Positions 6,802-14,832 of a stretch of DNA of 43,689 nt are shown here, piece after piece (the stretch's first letter is position 1; every line of letters starts with the position of its first letter). Below the pieces are notes generated by a model. That model was given only the letters and a program-made list of their open reading frames with translations, had not been told where the DNA came from and did not search any database. Both the position numbers and the translations under genes were made by a program. The stretch lies in contig JAJYJM010000017.1 of assembly GCA_021789495.1 (NCBI GenBank), positions 1 to 43,689 of the forward strand. The letters run 5' to 3'. Origin of the DNA: Nitrospirota bacterium. GTDB lineage: Bacteria; Nitrospirota; JACRHJ01.

Positions 6802-8142
6802 GTGAGCACGCTGTCGGAAAAGGACAAGAGATATATATGGCACCCGTTTACCCAGATGAAGGACTGGGAGGCGGAAGAGCCGCTCGTGATAGAGCGAGGC
6901 CGCGGCAACTACCTCTACGACACCGAAGGCAGGCGCTACTTCGATGGCGTGTCGTCGCTCTGGGTGAACGTCCACGGGCACAGGAGAAAAGAGATTGACG
7001 ATGCGGTGATAAAGCAGGTAAAAACGCTCTCCCATTCGACGTTCCTCGGTCTTTCCCATCCGCCCGGCATTCTCCTTGCCGAGAAATTAATAAATATCGC
7101 CCCGAAGGGGCTCAGGCGCGTTTTTTATTCCGACAACGGCTCTACAGCCGTCGAGATAGCTCTTAAGATGGCCTATCAGTACTGGAAGCACAAGGGCTGC
7201 GAAAGGCCGCTTTTCCTGTGCCTGAAGGAGGGCTATCACGGCGATACCATCGGCTCCGTCAGCATGGGAGGAATGGAGCTTTTCCATGAGATTTTCAAGC
7301 CGCTCCTGTTTAAAACCGTCAAGGCGCCTGCCCCTTTCTGTTACAGGTGCGGTCTTGGAAAAGAAAAAGATTCCTGCGGCATGGCCTGCCTGGGTGAGCT
7401 TGAGAGGCTGATGCGCGAGAACAAGGGCAAGATCTCGGCGCTTGTGATGGAGCCGCTCGTCCAGGGCGCGGCGGGAATGTTTGTGCACCCGGAAGGCTAT
7501 CTCAGGCGCGCGCGGGAGCTTTGCGACAGGTATAATATCCTGCTCGTGCTCGACGAAGTGGCGACAGGTTTCGGCAGGACCGGGAGGATGTTCGCCTGCG
7601 AGCACGAGAACGTGTCTCCGGACATCCTCTGCCTCGCAAAGGGTATAACCGGGGGATACCTTCCCCTGGCCGCAACGTTGACGACGGAAGAGGTTTACGG
7701 GGCATTCCTGGGAGATTATGCGCAGTTCAAGACCTTCTTCCACGGCCACAGCTATACCGCGAACCCGCTTGCCTGCGCCGCCGCCTTGGCGAACCTGGAG
7801 GTCTTCGATAAGGACGAAACACTAAGGCATATACCGGAGCGGGAGGCCGCGCTCTCCGAGGGATTGAAGAAAATAGAAAGACTCCCGCATGTGGGAGATG
7901 TGCGCTGGAAGGGTTTTATGGCCGGCATAGAGTTGGTAAAAGACAAAAAAACGAAAGAGCCCTATCCTCCGGCTGAGAAGACGGGCATACGGGTAATAAC
8001 CGAGGCGAGGCGGCTGGGGCTTATAATCCGGCCACTTGGGAACGTCATAGTCCTTATGCCGCCGCTTTCCTCGACGCCTGGGGAATTGAAAAAAATAACG
8101 GAGATTACGCGCAAGGCGATTATATCCGGGACCGGATTTTAA
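6802..8142 (+). CDS. bioA: Adenosylmethionine-8-amino-7-oxononanoate aminotransferase
   Basis: 446 residues from a GTG start. A PLP-dependent class III aminotransferase that turns KAPA into DAPA in biotin synthesis, using SAM as amino donor. Diagnostic blocks: IWHPFTQMKDW near residue 12, GVSSLWVNVHGH, SDNGSTAVEIALKMA (PLP phosphate), the GYHGDTIGSVSMGG block, LDEVATGFGRTG, and the PLP lysine K280 in CLAKGITGGYLPLAAT, with FFHGHSYTANPLACAAA after it. Length is normal. It is the last gene of the plus-strand group; no other bio genes are in the window. AAGGAG lies at 6782-6787, rather far upstream. Confidence 0.93.
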   Translation: MSTLSEKDKRYIWHPFTQMKDWEAEEPLVIERGRGNYLYDTEGRRYFDGVSSLWVNVHGHRRKEIDDAVIKQVKTLSHSTFLGLSHPPGILLAEKLINIAPKGLRRVFYSDNGSTAVEIALKMAYQYWKHKGCERPLFLCLKEGYHGDTIGSVSMGGMELFHEIFKPLLFKTVKAPAPFCYRCGLGKEKDSCGMACLGELERLMRENKGKISALVMEPLVQGAAGMFVHPEGYLRRARELCDRYNILLVLDEVATGFGRTGRMFACEHENVSPDILCLAKGITGGYLPLAATLTTEEVYGAFLGDYAQFKTFFHGHSYTANPLACAAALANLEVFDKDETLRHIPEREAALSEGLKKIERLPHVGDVRWKGFMAGIELVKDKKTKEPYPPAEKTGIRVITEARRLGLIIRPLGNVIVLMPPLSSTPGELKKITEITRKAIISGTGF

Positions 8143-8158
8143 GCGCCCTGCGGGGGGT

Positions 8159-8854
8159 TCATTTGGGACTTTCGGCGCTCTGCCCCTGCCGTTCCTGAAA
8201 GAAATTAAGCCGCGCGCCGCGCCTGCTTGAGCCCATTGGCGTGCCGAGAATATTCTTCTGCTCCATCACCCTCTGGCCGGCGTATTCCGGTTCATGGAAA
8301 ATGATATTTGACGTGTCCCAGAACGCCGTGAGGACCTTCGGGCCAAAAGGGAAATCCCTTAGCGGGCTCCCGGCGGGAATGACTACCTTCGATAGCGAAA
8401 TACCGATTTTCGAGATGAAATGGTTCTGAAGGTAAACGACGTTGTTTCCCTTCATGCACAGAAACGGGAGCGTGCCCGTGAACGGTATGTCCTGAAAAAG
8501 CGGGCGCATTTTTATCTGCGCCAGGGCGCCCTCTTCCGAGCCTACGTTCAGCGTGACAAGCCGGTCGCTTCCGCCCCACGAAAAAGAGCCGCACGAGCAG
8601 CCTTCGCGGGCCGGGTTGTTGTCCATGCAGAAGTGGTCGATAAAAAAGCCTTTCTTGTCTCCGTACCGGACATATGACGGCATAATGCCGAATTCACTTA
8701 CAAAATCCCCGCCCCGGCTCCAGTATCTGGCGGCGTAAATCCCGCCTACGGTAAGGCCGGGAACTATCTCCGCAACCTTGAGCTGCCCCGGCACCCGGTC
8801 TTTCACTTTCCTTACGGGAACCAGGTAGAGTATTATCATGCAGAGCGATTTCAC
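8159..8854 (-). CDS. Possible acetoacetate decarboxylase-fold protein
   Basis: 231 residues, overlapping the ABC-F gene upstream by four bases. Pattern of short beta strands with VSEFGIMPSYVRYGDKKGF, IDHFCMDNNPAREG, a WGGSD turn and PAGSPLRDFP. The spacing loosely recalls the acetoacetate decarboxylase superfamily, but the catalytic PK lysine motif of true decarboxylases is not visible, so activity cannot be claimed. Four cysteines cluster around residues 75-90 (C-MDNNPAREG-C-S-C). The C-terminal tail is basic and polar and probably disordered. The hydrophobic N-terminus looks like part of a strand rather than a signal peptide. Function unknown. Confidence 0.6.
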   Translation of the reverse strand: MKSLCMIILYLVPVRKVKDRVPGQLKVAEIVPGLTVGGIYAARYWSRGGDFVSEFGIMPSYVRYGDKKGFFIDHFCMDNNPAREGCSCGSFSWGGSDRLVTLNVGSEEGALAQIKMRPLFQDIPFTGTLPFLCMKGNNVVYLQNHFISKIGISLSKVVIPAGSPLRDFPFGPKVLTAFWDTSNIIFHEPEYAGQRVMEQKNILGTPMGSSRRGARLNFFQERQGQSAESPK

Positions 8855-10758
8855 GACACCTCTTTTTCCAGCAGATCGTAGAGCCTGTCCCTTTCCTGTT
8901 TTAATTCATTATACCACCGCGTGATGGCCGTAAGCTCATTAAAATCCGTATAAACCTCCGGAATCGCAAGTTTTTCCTCAGCCGCTTTCAGATCGCTTTC
9001 GAGCGACTCTATATCCCTTTCCAGTTCAAAAATCCGTTTTTCCTTTAATTTTAAATCCCTTTCCCTTTTCTTTTCAAGCGCTTGTTTTGACTTTCGCTCC
9101 TCCCACGCCGCACGGCCTTCGGCCTCCCGATGGGATTTTTCATCCTGTGCCGCCTGTTTTTTCCCGATTGCGTATGAGTAGTTACCCCAGTATTCCGTAA
9201 GGCCGGATTCTTCGAGATCATAGGTCTTGTCCGCGAAGCTGTCGAGGAAATAGCGGTCGTGCGAGACGGAAATGACTGTGCCGCCGAAGCCTTTTAACGC
9301 TCCTTCCAGCGCCTCGCGCGAGGGTATGTCGAGGTGGTTCGTAGGCTCGTCCAGGACAAGCAGGTTGGCCCCCGCAAGCACCGTTTTCGCCAGGGAGAGG
9401 CGTCCCTTCTCTCCGCCGCTCAGGTCGGATATTTTCTTCTCCGCGCTGTCCCCGGAAAACAGAAACGCGCCAAGCAGGTCCCGTATCTCCTGCTCAATGG
9501 CCAACGGTTTGACGGACCAAATCTCGTCCATGACGGAATTTGTCTCTGTAAGGCCCTCAAGCCCCTGCGCGTAATACGCCGTCTTGACGCCCGGCGATAT
9601 AAAAACCTCGCCGGTATCCGGCTTGATCTCTCCAAGTATGATTTTCAGCAGTGTGCTTTTCCCGCTCCCGTTCCTGCCGATTATCCCGGCCCTCTCGCCG
9701 CGCCTGATTGTGAGGGATATGTCATTGAGGACGGCTTTGCCCCCGAACGATTTCGATACGCCCTCGGCCTTGACGACGGTATCAGACGAGCGCTTCGTCT
9801 CCGACCATCCGAAAGAAAGTGTTTTTGCCTCAGCCGCAGGCTTGTCCGGGAAATTGAACCTGTCAAGACGCTTCTCGCGCCCTTTGGCCTGGCGGGCGTT
9901 CTGCCCTGCGCGCATTCGGTTTATATATTCCTTTTCCTTCTCAAGGCGCGCGGCCATCAGGTCGTAATGGCGCTGCCTTTCCGCCGTCCTTTTTTCCTTC
10001 TCTATCCTGTATGCGCTGAACCCGCCGTTATATTCCTCGGTCCGGCCACGGTCTATCTCCACCGTGCGCGAGACTACGCGGTCGAGGAAATAGCGGTCGT
10101 GCGAGACGATGAGCGCGGCCCCCGGATATGTCCTCAGGAACTCCTCAAGCCAGAGTATCGCCGGGACGTCCAGGTGGTTCGTAGGCTCGTCGAGCATGAG
10201 CAGGTCGTTTCCGGCAAGCAGGGTTTTCGCAAGGAAGAGGCGGGTGCGCTGGCCGCCGCTTAAGGTGGAGATTTTCCTGTCGAACTCGTCTTTATCGAAG
10301 CCGAGGCCTGTCAACGCCCCCGTAACGAGATTGTCGTAGGCATATCCGCCGCTCTTTTCAAACTCTTCCTGGAGCAGCCCGTAGGATTCAAGGGCAGGTA
10401 GACCGGCTTCGGAAGCCGATAGACCGATCTCGGAAAGGGCGGCGGCTGCGTCAGCAAGCTTATGCTTCAGGGACAGGACGTCCGGCCTCGCAGACAGCAT
10501 CTCGTCCAACAGGGAGTTTCCCGCCGGGTATTCGGCCTCCTGTTCGAGATAACCGATATTTTTCCCCCTGGCAATGGCAATCTCGCCCCCGTCGGGTGCG
10601 GTTTTTCCGCTTATAATGTCGAGGAGGGTGGTCTTTCCGCTTCCGTTTCTGCCGATAAGACCGATTTTTTCACCGGGAGAAATGCCGAAAGAGACGCCAT
10701 TCAAAATTTCTCTCGACCCCCAGGATTTTTTTATGTCTTTCAGGGATAGCAGGCTCAA
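8851..10758 (-). CDS. ABC-F family ATPase (ribosome-associated)
   Basis: 635 residues with two ABC domains and no membrane part. Domain 1: Walker A GLIGRNGSGKTT near residue 34, signature LSGGQRTRLFLAKTLL, Walker B LLMLDEPTNHLD. The basic interdomain linker (about 235-310) is rich in Lys/Arg/Glu. Domain 2: GIIGRNGSGKST, LSGGEKGRLSLAKTVL, LLVLDEPTNHLD. The C-terminus (about 545-630) is a coiled coil as in Uup/YdiF-type members. ABC-F proteins act at the ribosomal E site to rescue or protect ribosomes. A degenerate 15-base repeat encodes EIGLS...EAGLP near residue 112. It is coupled to dnaB by ATGA overlap. Confidence 0.92.
   Translation of the reverse strand: MSLLSLKDIKKSWGSREILNGVSFGISPGEKIGLIGRNGSGKTTLLDIISGKTAPDGGEIAIARGKNIGYLEQEAEYPAGNSLLDEMLSARPDVLSLKHKLADAAAALSEIGLSASEAGLPALESYGLLQEEFEKSGGYAYDNLVTGALTGLGFDKDEFDRKISTLSGGQRTRLFLAKTLLAGNDLLMLDEPTNHLDVPAILWLEEFLRTYPGAALIVSHDRYFLDRVVSRTVEIDRGRTEEYNGGFSAYRIEKEKRTAERQRHYDLMAARLEKEKEYINRMRAGQNARQAKGREKRLDRFNFPDKPAAEAKTLSFGWSETKRSSDTVVKAEGVSKSFGGKAVLNDISLTIRRGERAGIIGRNGSGKSTLLKIILGEIKPDTGEVFISPGVKTAYYAQGLEGLTETNSVMDEIWSVKPLAIEQEIRDLLGAFLFSGDSAEKKISDLSGGEKGRLSLAKTVLAGANLLVLDEPTNHLDIPSREALEGALKGFGGTVISVSHDRYFLDSFADKTYDLEESGLTEYWGNYSYAIGKKQAAQDEKSHREAEGRAAWEERKSKQALEKKRERDLKLKEKRIFELERDIESLESDLKAAEEKLAIPEVYTDFNELTAITRWYNELKQERDRLYDLLEKEVS
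10396..10431 (-). repeat. Degenerate 15-bp repeat inside the ABC-F gene
   Basis: Read on the minus strand, two related units (GAGATCGGTCTATCG, 10431-10417; GAAGCCGGTCTACCT, 10410-10396) separated by six bases. They closely match the triple 15-bp repeat GAGGCCGGTCTNNNN inside der at 20801-20845, also in the frame giving E-x-G-L. Confidence 0.45.
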
Positions 10759-12158
10759 GTTAAATATTTCTGGGATTCAGGTAAATATTCCTGCTGCTCG
10801 GTCCTGTCCTCGAAGCGGGCGTATCTGGAGATGAAGGTAAGTTTTATTTCGCCGGTGGGGCCGTTACGCTGCTTTCCAATGCTGACGGTGGCCGTGCCTC
10901 TGTGCGCATCGCATATGCAGGGGGCCTCCGGTGGACACGTGCACTTCTTGTAGAACTCCTCGCGATAGATGAACATTATCACGTCCGCGTCCTGCTCGAT
11001 GGCGCCGGATTCCCGGAGGTCTGCAAGGAGCGGCTTCCTGTCCGTTCGCAGTTCCACGGCGCGGTTAAGCTGTGAAAGCGCTATGACGGGGCAGTTAAGC
11101 TCCTTAGCCAGCCCCTTCAGGGAGCGCGAAATATCGGATATTTCCTGCTGGCGGGACTCCACGTTTCCGTAGCCGCGCATAAGTTGGAGGTAGTCTATTA
11201 TTACAAGCCCAAGTCCGCGCTCGCGCTTAAGCCTCCTGGCCTTCGCACGCATCTCAAGGACGTTCAGGCCGGATGAGTCGTCTATGAAAATGGCCGCCTC
11301 GGACAGCTCTCCGGCGGCGGTAGTGAGCGAGTTCCAGTCGCCCTGCGCAAGGTGACCGGTGCGCACTTTTTTCCCGTCTATCCGGGCCTCGGAAGACAGC
11401 ATCCGGAGAACGAGCTGTTCCTTGGACATCTCAAGCGAGAATATGGCGACGGGAAGTTTGTCCTTTATGGCGACGTTCGCGGCGATGTTCAGGACGAAGG
11501 CCGTCTTGCCCATCGAGGGCCGCCCGGCGACGATTACGAGGTCGGAAGACTGAAGTCCCGCTGTCATCTCGTCGAGCTCCTTGAAGCCCGTCGGGACGCC
11601 TGTTATCATCTCCTTGCGGTCGTAGAGGCGCTCTATCATCTCGAAGCTGTCCTTTATGACCGTCTTGATGCCGAAGAAGGACGGCTTTATCTTTTTCTCG
11701 GCGATCTCGAATATCGTCTTCTCAGCGTCGTCGAGGAACTCGTCCACGTTCTTCGTGTCCTCATAGCCTCTGCTGACGATGGAAGTTGCGGAGTTTATGA
11801 GGCTCCTCAGGATGGATTTCTCGCGGATTATCTTGCAGTGGTATCGGATATTCGCCGCATTCGGGACGGACGAGAGCAGGCTCGAAATATATGACAGGCC
11901 GCCCGCTTTTTCGAGTTCTTCCTTCCTGCGGAGGATTTCCGGGAGGGTAATCAGGTCGATTGCCTCGCCTTTGTCGGCAAGGTCTATCATCGCAATGAAA
12001 ATCCTCCTGTGCGCCTCCTTGTAGAAGTCGTCCGGCATGATAAGTTCGAGCGCCTTGTCTATGGAAGTATTCTCAAGCAGTATCGCGCCGAGGATGGACT
12101 GCTCGGCGTCAAGGTTTTGCGGGGGCTTTCTTAAAAGCAGGTTCTCTTCGACGGACAT
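10755..12158 (-). CDS. dnaB: Replicative DNA helicase DnaB
   Basis: 467 residues. The N-terminal helical domain begins around PPQNLDAEQSILGAIL (residues 11-26). The RecA-like motor has Walker A AGRPSMGKTAF near 211, FSLEMSKEQLV, Walker B LGLVIIDYLQLM, the RQQEISDISRSLKGLAKEL block, ALSQLNRAVE, and SGAIEQDADVIMFIYR. Unwinds DNA ahead of the replisome as a hexamer. A cysteine-rich insert (KCTCPPEAPCICDAHRG) interrupts the C-terminus before GTATVSIGKQRNGPTG. No intein. It has its own promoter at 12204-12232 after the rplI terminator and a GGAGCGA ribosome-binding site. Confidence 0.96.
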   Translation of the reverse strand: MSVEENLLLRKPPQNLDAEQSILGAILLENTSIDKALELIMPDDFYKEAHRRIFIAMIDLADKGEAIDLITLPEILRRKEELEKAGGLSYISSLLSSVPNAANIRYHCKIIREKSILRSLINSATSIVSRGYEDTKNVDEFLDDAEKTIFEIAEKKIKPSFFGIKTVIKDSFEMIERLYDRKEMITGVPTGFKELDEMTAGLQSSDLVIVAGRPSMGKTAFVLNIAANVAIKDKLPVAIFSLEMSKEQLVLRMLSSEARIDGKKVRTGHLAQGDWNSLTTAAGELSEAAIFIDDSSGLNVLEMRAKARRLKRERGLGLVIIDYLQLMRGYGNVESRQQEISDISRSLKGLAKELNCPVIALSQLNRAVELRTDRKPLLADLRESGAIEQDADVIMFIYREEFYKKCTCPPEAPCICDAHRGTATVSIGKQRNGPTGEIKLTFISRYARFEDRTEQQEYLPESQKYLT

Positions 12159-12203
12159 GGTTCTCGCTCCGAAAAATAAAAAGGCAGGCTGTTCAGTAAG
12201 GGA

Positions 12204-12232
12204 ATATTAGCAGATTGAAATATTAAAAACAA
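12204..12232 (-). promoter_or_regulatory. Promoter of dnaB operon
   Basis: Minus strand: TTGTTT (12232-12227), 17-base spacer, TAATAT (12209-12204). It lies directly after the hairpin that terminates rplI, giving dnaB-abcF transcription independent of rplI. Confidence 0.5.
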
Positions 12233-12256
12233 GGGGCGCAATAAAATTGCGCCCCT
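12232..12256 (-). terminator. Terminator of rplI built from a GGGCGCAAT palindromic repeat
   Basis: Perfect 11-bp stem AGGGGCGCAAT/ATTGCGCCCCT with a three-base loop. On the minus strand it is followed by TGTTTTTAAT, so it can act as an intrinsic terminator for rplI. The same palindrome recurs at 27360-27379 and 33088-33107. Confidence 0.75.
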
Positions 12257-12288
12257 ATAATTGTAACCGACCGATTTATCGGGCGATT

Positions 12289-12738
12289 TTATTCCTCTTT
12301 CTTTTCCACCCTGACCGTAACGCCGGCCGTGACGCCGCCGGGGAGCTTGACCTGGGCCTTGTATTCGCCGAGCCTCTTTATTGGCTCGTCTAAGTGAATC
12401 TTGCGCCTGTCGATCTCTATGCCCTGCTCTGTCAGGGCGCCGGCGATTTCCATGGAGGTAACGGAGCCGAAGAGCTTGTCCTCCTCGCCCGCCGCATGGA
12501 AAAGCGTAACGACGGCCTGGTCAAGTTTCTGGGCGAGGGTGGCGGATTCCTTCTGGACTTTCTTTATCTTGTCCGCCACGAGGCGTTTTGCGTGTTCGAG
12601 CTGTTTGATGCTCCTGTCCGTGGCCTCGACGGCCAGGCTGCGGGGAATCAGGTAGTTCCTGGCGTAGCCGCGCTTCACTTCCACCACCTGGCCCATCTGT
12701 CCGAGTTTTTCGATGTCTTCTTTTAATATTACCTGCAT
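12289..12738 (-). CDS. rplI: 50S ribosomal protein L9
   Basis: 149 residues. The N-terminal globular domain starts MQVILKEDIEKLGQMGQVVEV and includes the signature GYARNYLIPRSLAVEAT (about 29-45). A long connecting helix follows, then the C-terminal domain (GSVTSMEIAGALTEQGIEIDR). This is the full L9 length (about 148). In many bacteria rplI follows rpsF-ssb-rpsR; here those genes are absent and a tRNA gene lies divergently upstream. It has its own promoter (12783-12811) and a terminator before dnaB. Confidence 0.96.
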   Translation of the reverse strand: MQVILKEDIEKLGQMGQVVEVKRGYARNYLIPRSLAVEATDRSIKQLEHAKRLVADKIKKVQKESATLAQKLDQAVVTLFHAAGEEDKLFGSVTSMEIAGALTEQGIEIDRRKIHLDEPIKRLGEYKAQVKLPGGVTAGVTVRVEKKEE

Positions 12739-12782
12739 AATATCGACTGCTCCTTTCGGGATTTGTTCTTTAAAAGACAGTT

Positions 12783-12811
12783 ATGTTACAACAGGATAAG
12801 GCGACTGTCAA
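12783..12811 (-). promoter_or_regulatory. Promoter of rplI
   Basis: Minus strand: perfect TTGACA (12811-12806), 17-base spacer, TAACAT (12788-12783), about 40 bases before the L9 start. Divergent from the tRNA-Thr promoter 17 bases away. Confidence 0.7.
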
Positions 12812-12828
12812 GAATAAATCGAAAACCC

Positions 12829-12857
12829 TTGACAACACACGGGGCTTAAAGTAGAAT
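12829..12857 (+). promoter_or_regulatory. Promoter of tRNA-Thr
   Basis: Perfect TTGACA (12829-12834), 17-base spacer, TAGAAT (12852-12857). The predicted start is about eight bases before the mature tRNA. Confidence 0.8.
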
Positions 12858-12871
12858 TTCAAAATCTTTTT

Positions 12872-12947
12872 GCCGGTGTAGCTCAGTTGGTAGAGCAAGC
12901 GATTCGTAATCGCTAGGTCGCGGGTTCGAGTCCCATCACCGGCTCCA
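12872..12947 (+). tRNA. tRNA-Thr (anticodon CGU)
   Basis: 76 nt with encoded CCA. Acceptor GCCGGTG pairs with CACCGGC, the discriminator base is T, the D arm reads GCTCAGTTGGTAGAGC, and the T arm GGGTTCGAGTCCC. Anticodon loop TTCGTAA in stem AGCGA/TCGCT gives CGU, reading ACG. It has its own promoter and terminator. Confidence 0.95.
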
Positions 12948-12957
12948 TAAACCTGAG

Positions 12958-13009
12958 GGCGGACGTTTAAAACCGTGGCGTTTGAGCGGCTTAAGCGTCC
13001 GCCTTTTTT
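12958..13009 (+). terminator. Terminator of tRNA-Thr, just upstream of iorA
   Basis: Stem GGCGGACG (12958-12965) with CGTCCGCC (12996-13003), an inner partly paired 30-base region, and six T at 13004-13009. It ends nine bases before the iorA ATG. Confidence 0.7.
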
Positions 13010-13017
13010 CATAGATT

Positions 13018-14832
13018 ATGAATAAAGTTAAAAAAGAGATACTTTCGGGAAACGAGGCCATTGCGCGTGGGTTCGCGGACGCCGGCGGGAGGTTCGCGGC
13101 GTCATACCCCGGCACGCCGGCCACCGAGGCGCTGGAGGAGCTTTGCCGTCTTCCCGGCATTCATGCGGAGTGGTCTATAAACGAGAAGGCGGCCCTCGAA
13201 GCGGCAATCGGCGGCTCGCTTTCGGGGCTGCGCTCTATGGCGTCCATGAAGCATGTCGGGGTGAACGTCGCGGCTGACCCGCTTATGACGGCCTCCTACA
13301 CCGGCGTAAACGCGGGCCTTGTCCTGATGGCGGCGGACGACCCCGGCATGTTCAGCTCCCAGAACGAGCAGGATACCCGCCATTTCGCCCGCATGGCGAA
13401 GATACCCTGTCTTGAGCCGTCGGACTCCCAGGAGGCGATGGACTTCACGAGACTTGCGCTTGAGCTCTCGGAGCAGTTCGACACGCCCGTAATCCTCCGA
13501 ACCACCACGAGAATCTCCCATTCAAGGAGCGTTGTTACTTTTCTTTCAGGTGAAAGAAAAGTAACCAAAAGAAAGCCGGACTTTCTTGCAGCAGACTCCG
13601 GCGTTTTGCAAATAAACATCCCGAAATACGTCATGCTCCCCGGCTATGCCGGGAAGCGGCACGTAGTAATTGAAAAACGCCTGGCAAAGCTTCAGGAGTG
13701 GGCGGAGAGTACCGAAATAAATAAAATCATCGGAAGCGAAAGTCCGAAGCCGGTTCACCGGCGCCGGCTTGGCATCATTACCTCAGGCGTTTCGTTCCAG
13801 TATGCGCGTGAGGCCTTCCCGGAGGCCGCGATGCTTAAACTCGGCATGACGTGGCCGCTCCCGGAACGGATGATAAAGGAGTTCGCAAAGGGCGTGAAAA
13901 GTCTTGCGGTCGTCGAGGAGCTTGATCCGTTCATCGAAGACGCCGTACGCGCAATGGGGGTGCGCGTGGACTGGGGCAAAAACGTCCTGCCTCTGACAGG
14001 CGAGTTTACGGCCGGCATGGTCTTCGAGGCGATTTCAAGGCGGCGCGAAAGCAGCCCCAAAACCCCCGCCGCGGGCATTCCGGAGAGGCCGCCGAACCTG
14101 TGTCCGGGATGCTCCCACAGGGGCCTTTTCGTCGCGCTGTCGAAGCTGAAGACCTTTGTTTCCGGAGATATAGGCTGCTATACGCTCGGCGCGCTGGAAC
14201 CTTTTTCCGCCATTCATTCCGTCCTGTGCATGGGCGCTTCCGTTACGATTGCGCACGGTATCTCCGCTGGCCTTAAGCTACGGGGAATAAAGCGGAAACC
14301 TGTCGCGGTCATTGGGGATTCCACCTTCCTGCACTCCGGGATTACCGGGCTTATAAACCTCGCGTATAACGGCGGGGACGCCATAGTTGTCATAATGAAC
14401 AACGACACAACCGGCATGACCGGCGGACAGGAGCATCCGGGCACGGGCCGGAACGCGGGGGGAGAAAAGGCGCCACGGATGGATATTATGGGCCTGTGCA
14501 GGGCCTGCGGGCTAAGGGTCCGGGAGATAGACACCTTCGATCTTAAGGGACTTGAGGCCCTGTTCCGGGAGGAAATGGCGGCCCCGGGGCCTGTTGTCCT
14601 CGTATCTAATCAGCCGTGCGCCCTGCGTTACAGGCTGGCCGGGAGACCGCTTGAAATCGACGCGGAAAAATGCACAGGCTGTCTTAAGTGCCTCAAGGCC
14701 GGTTGCATAGGTCTTAAAATCGCGCCCGTGGATGGCCGGAGACGCGTATCGGTAGACAGGCTTGTCTGTAACGGCTGCGGTATCTGCGCCCAGCTGTGCA
14801 AGGCCGGCGCATTCCGGGAGATATTGGCATGA
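13018..14832 (+). CDS. iorA: Indolepyruvate:ferredoxin oxidoreductase, alpha subunit
   Basis: 604 residues. Oxidatively decarboxylates aryl pyruvates to aryl-acetyl-CoA with reduction of ferredoxin, an anaerobic aromatic amino-acid pathway. The start LSGNEAIARGFADAG and AASYPGTPATEALEEL are typical. The TPP-binding half begins at LCPGCSHRGLF near 361 and contains GDIGCYTLG and GDSTFLHSGITGLINLAYN. Two ferredoxin motifs close the protein (C-x2-C-x2-C-x4-C near 551, C-x2-C-x2-C-x3-C near 584) and bind two [4Fe-4S]. A perfect DNA palindrome (13534-13565) is translated within a linker near residues 173-188. No ribosome-binding site is visible. It overlaps iorB by four bases. Confidence 0.93.
   Translation: MNKVKKEILSGNEAIARGFADAGGRFAASYPGTPATEALEELCRLPGIHAEWSINEKAALEAAIGGSLSGLRSMASMKHVGVNVAADPLMTASYTGVNAGLVLMAADDPGMFSSQNEQDTRHFARMAKIPCLEPSDSQEAMDFTRLALELSEQFDTPVILRTTTRISHSRSVVTFLSGERKVTKRKPDFLAADSGVLQINIPKYVMLPGYAGKRHVVIEKRLAKLQEWAESTEINKIIGSESPKPVHRRRLGIITSGVSFQYAREAFPEAAMLKLGMTWPLPERMIKEFAKGVKSLAVVEELDPFIEDAVRAMGVRVDWGKNVLPLTGEFTAGMVFEAISRRRESSPKTPAAGIPERPPNLCPGCSHRGLFVALSKLKTFVSGDIGCYTLGALEPFSAIHSVLCMGASVTIAHGISAGLKLRGIKRKPVAVIGDSTFLHSGITGLINLAYNGGDAIVVIMNNDTTGMTGGQEHPGTGRNAGGEKAPRMDIMGLCRACGLRVREIDTFDLKGLEALFREEMAAPGPVVLVSNQPCALRYRLAGRPLEIDAEKCTGCLKCLKAGCIGLKIAPVDGRRRVSVDRLVCNGCGICAQLCKAGAFREILA
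13534..13587. repeat. Palindromic repeat inserted in the iorA coding sequence
   Basis: Perfect 15-bp arms (GTTACTTTTCTTTCA, 13534-13548; TGAAAGAAAAGTAAC, 13551-13565) with a two-base loop. A second hairpin follows, AAGAAAG (13569-13575) with CTTTCTT (13581-13587). This resembles the common intergenic TTACTTTTCTTT...AAAGAAAAGTAACCAAAAGAAAG repeat class, but here it lies in frame inside a gene and is read as VVTFLSGERKVTKRK. Confidence 0.75.

Noticed and set aside
9334-10263. 309-codon plus-strand open frame
   Set aside because: Antisense to the ABC-F gene, whose Walker and signature motifs are intact; the plus frame has no motifs.
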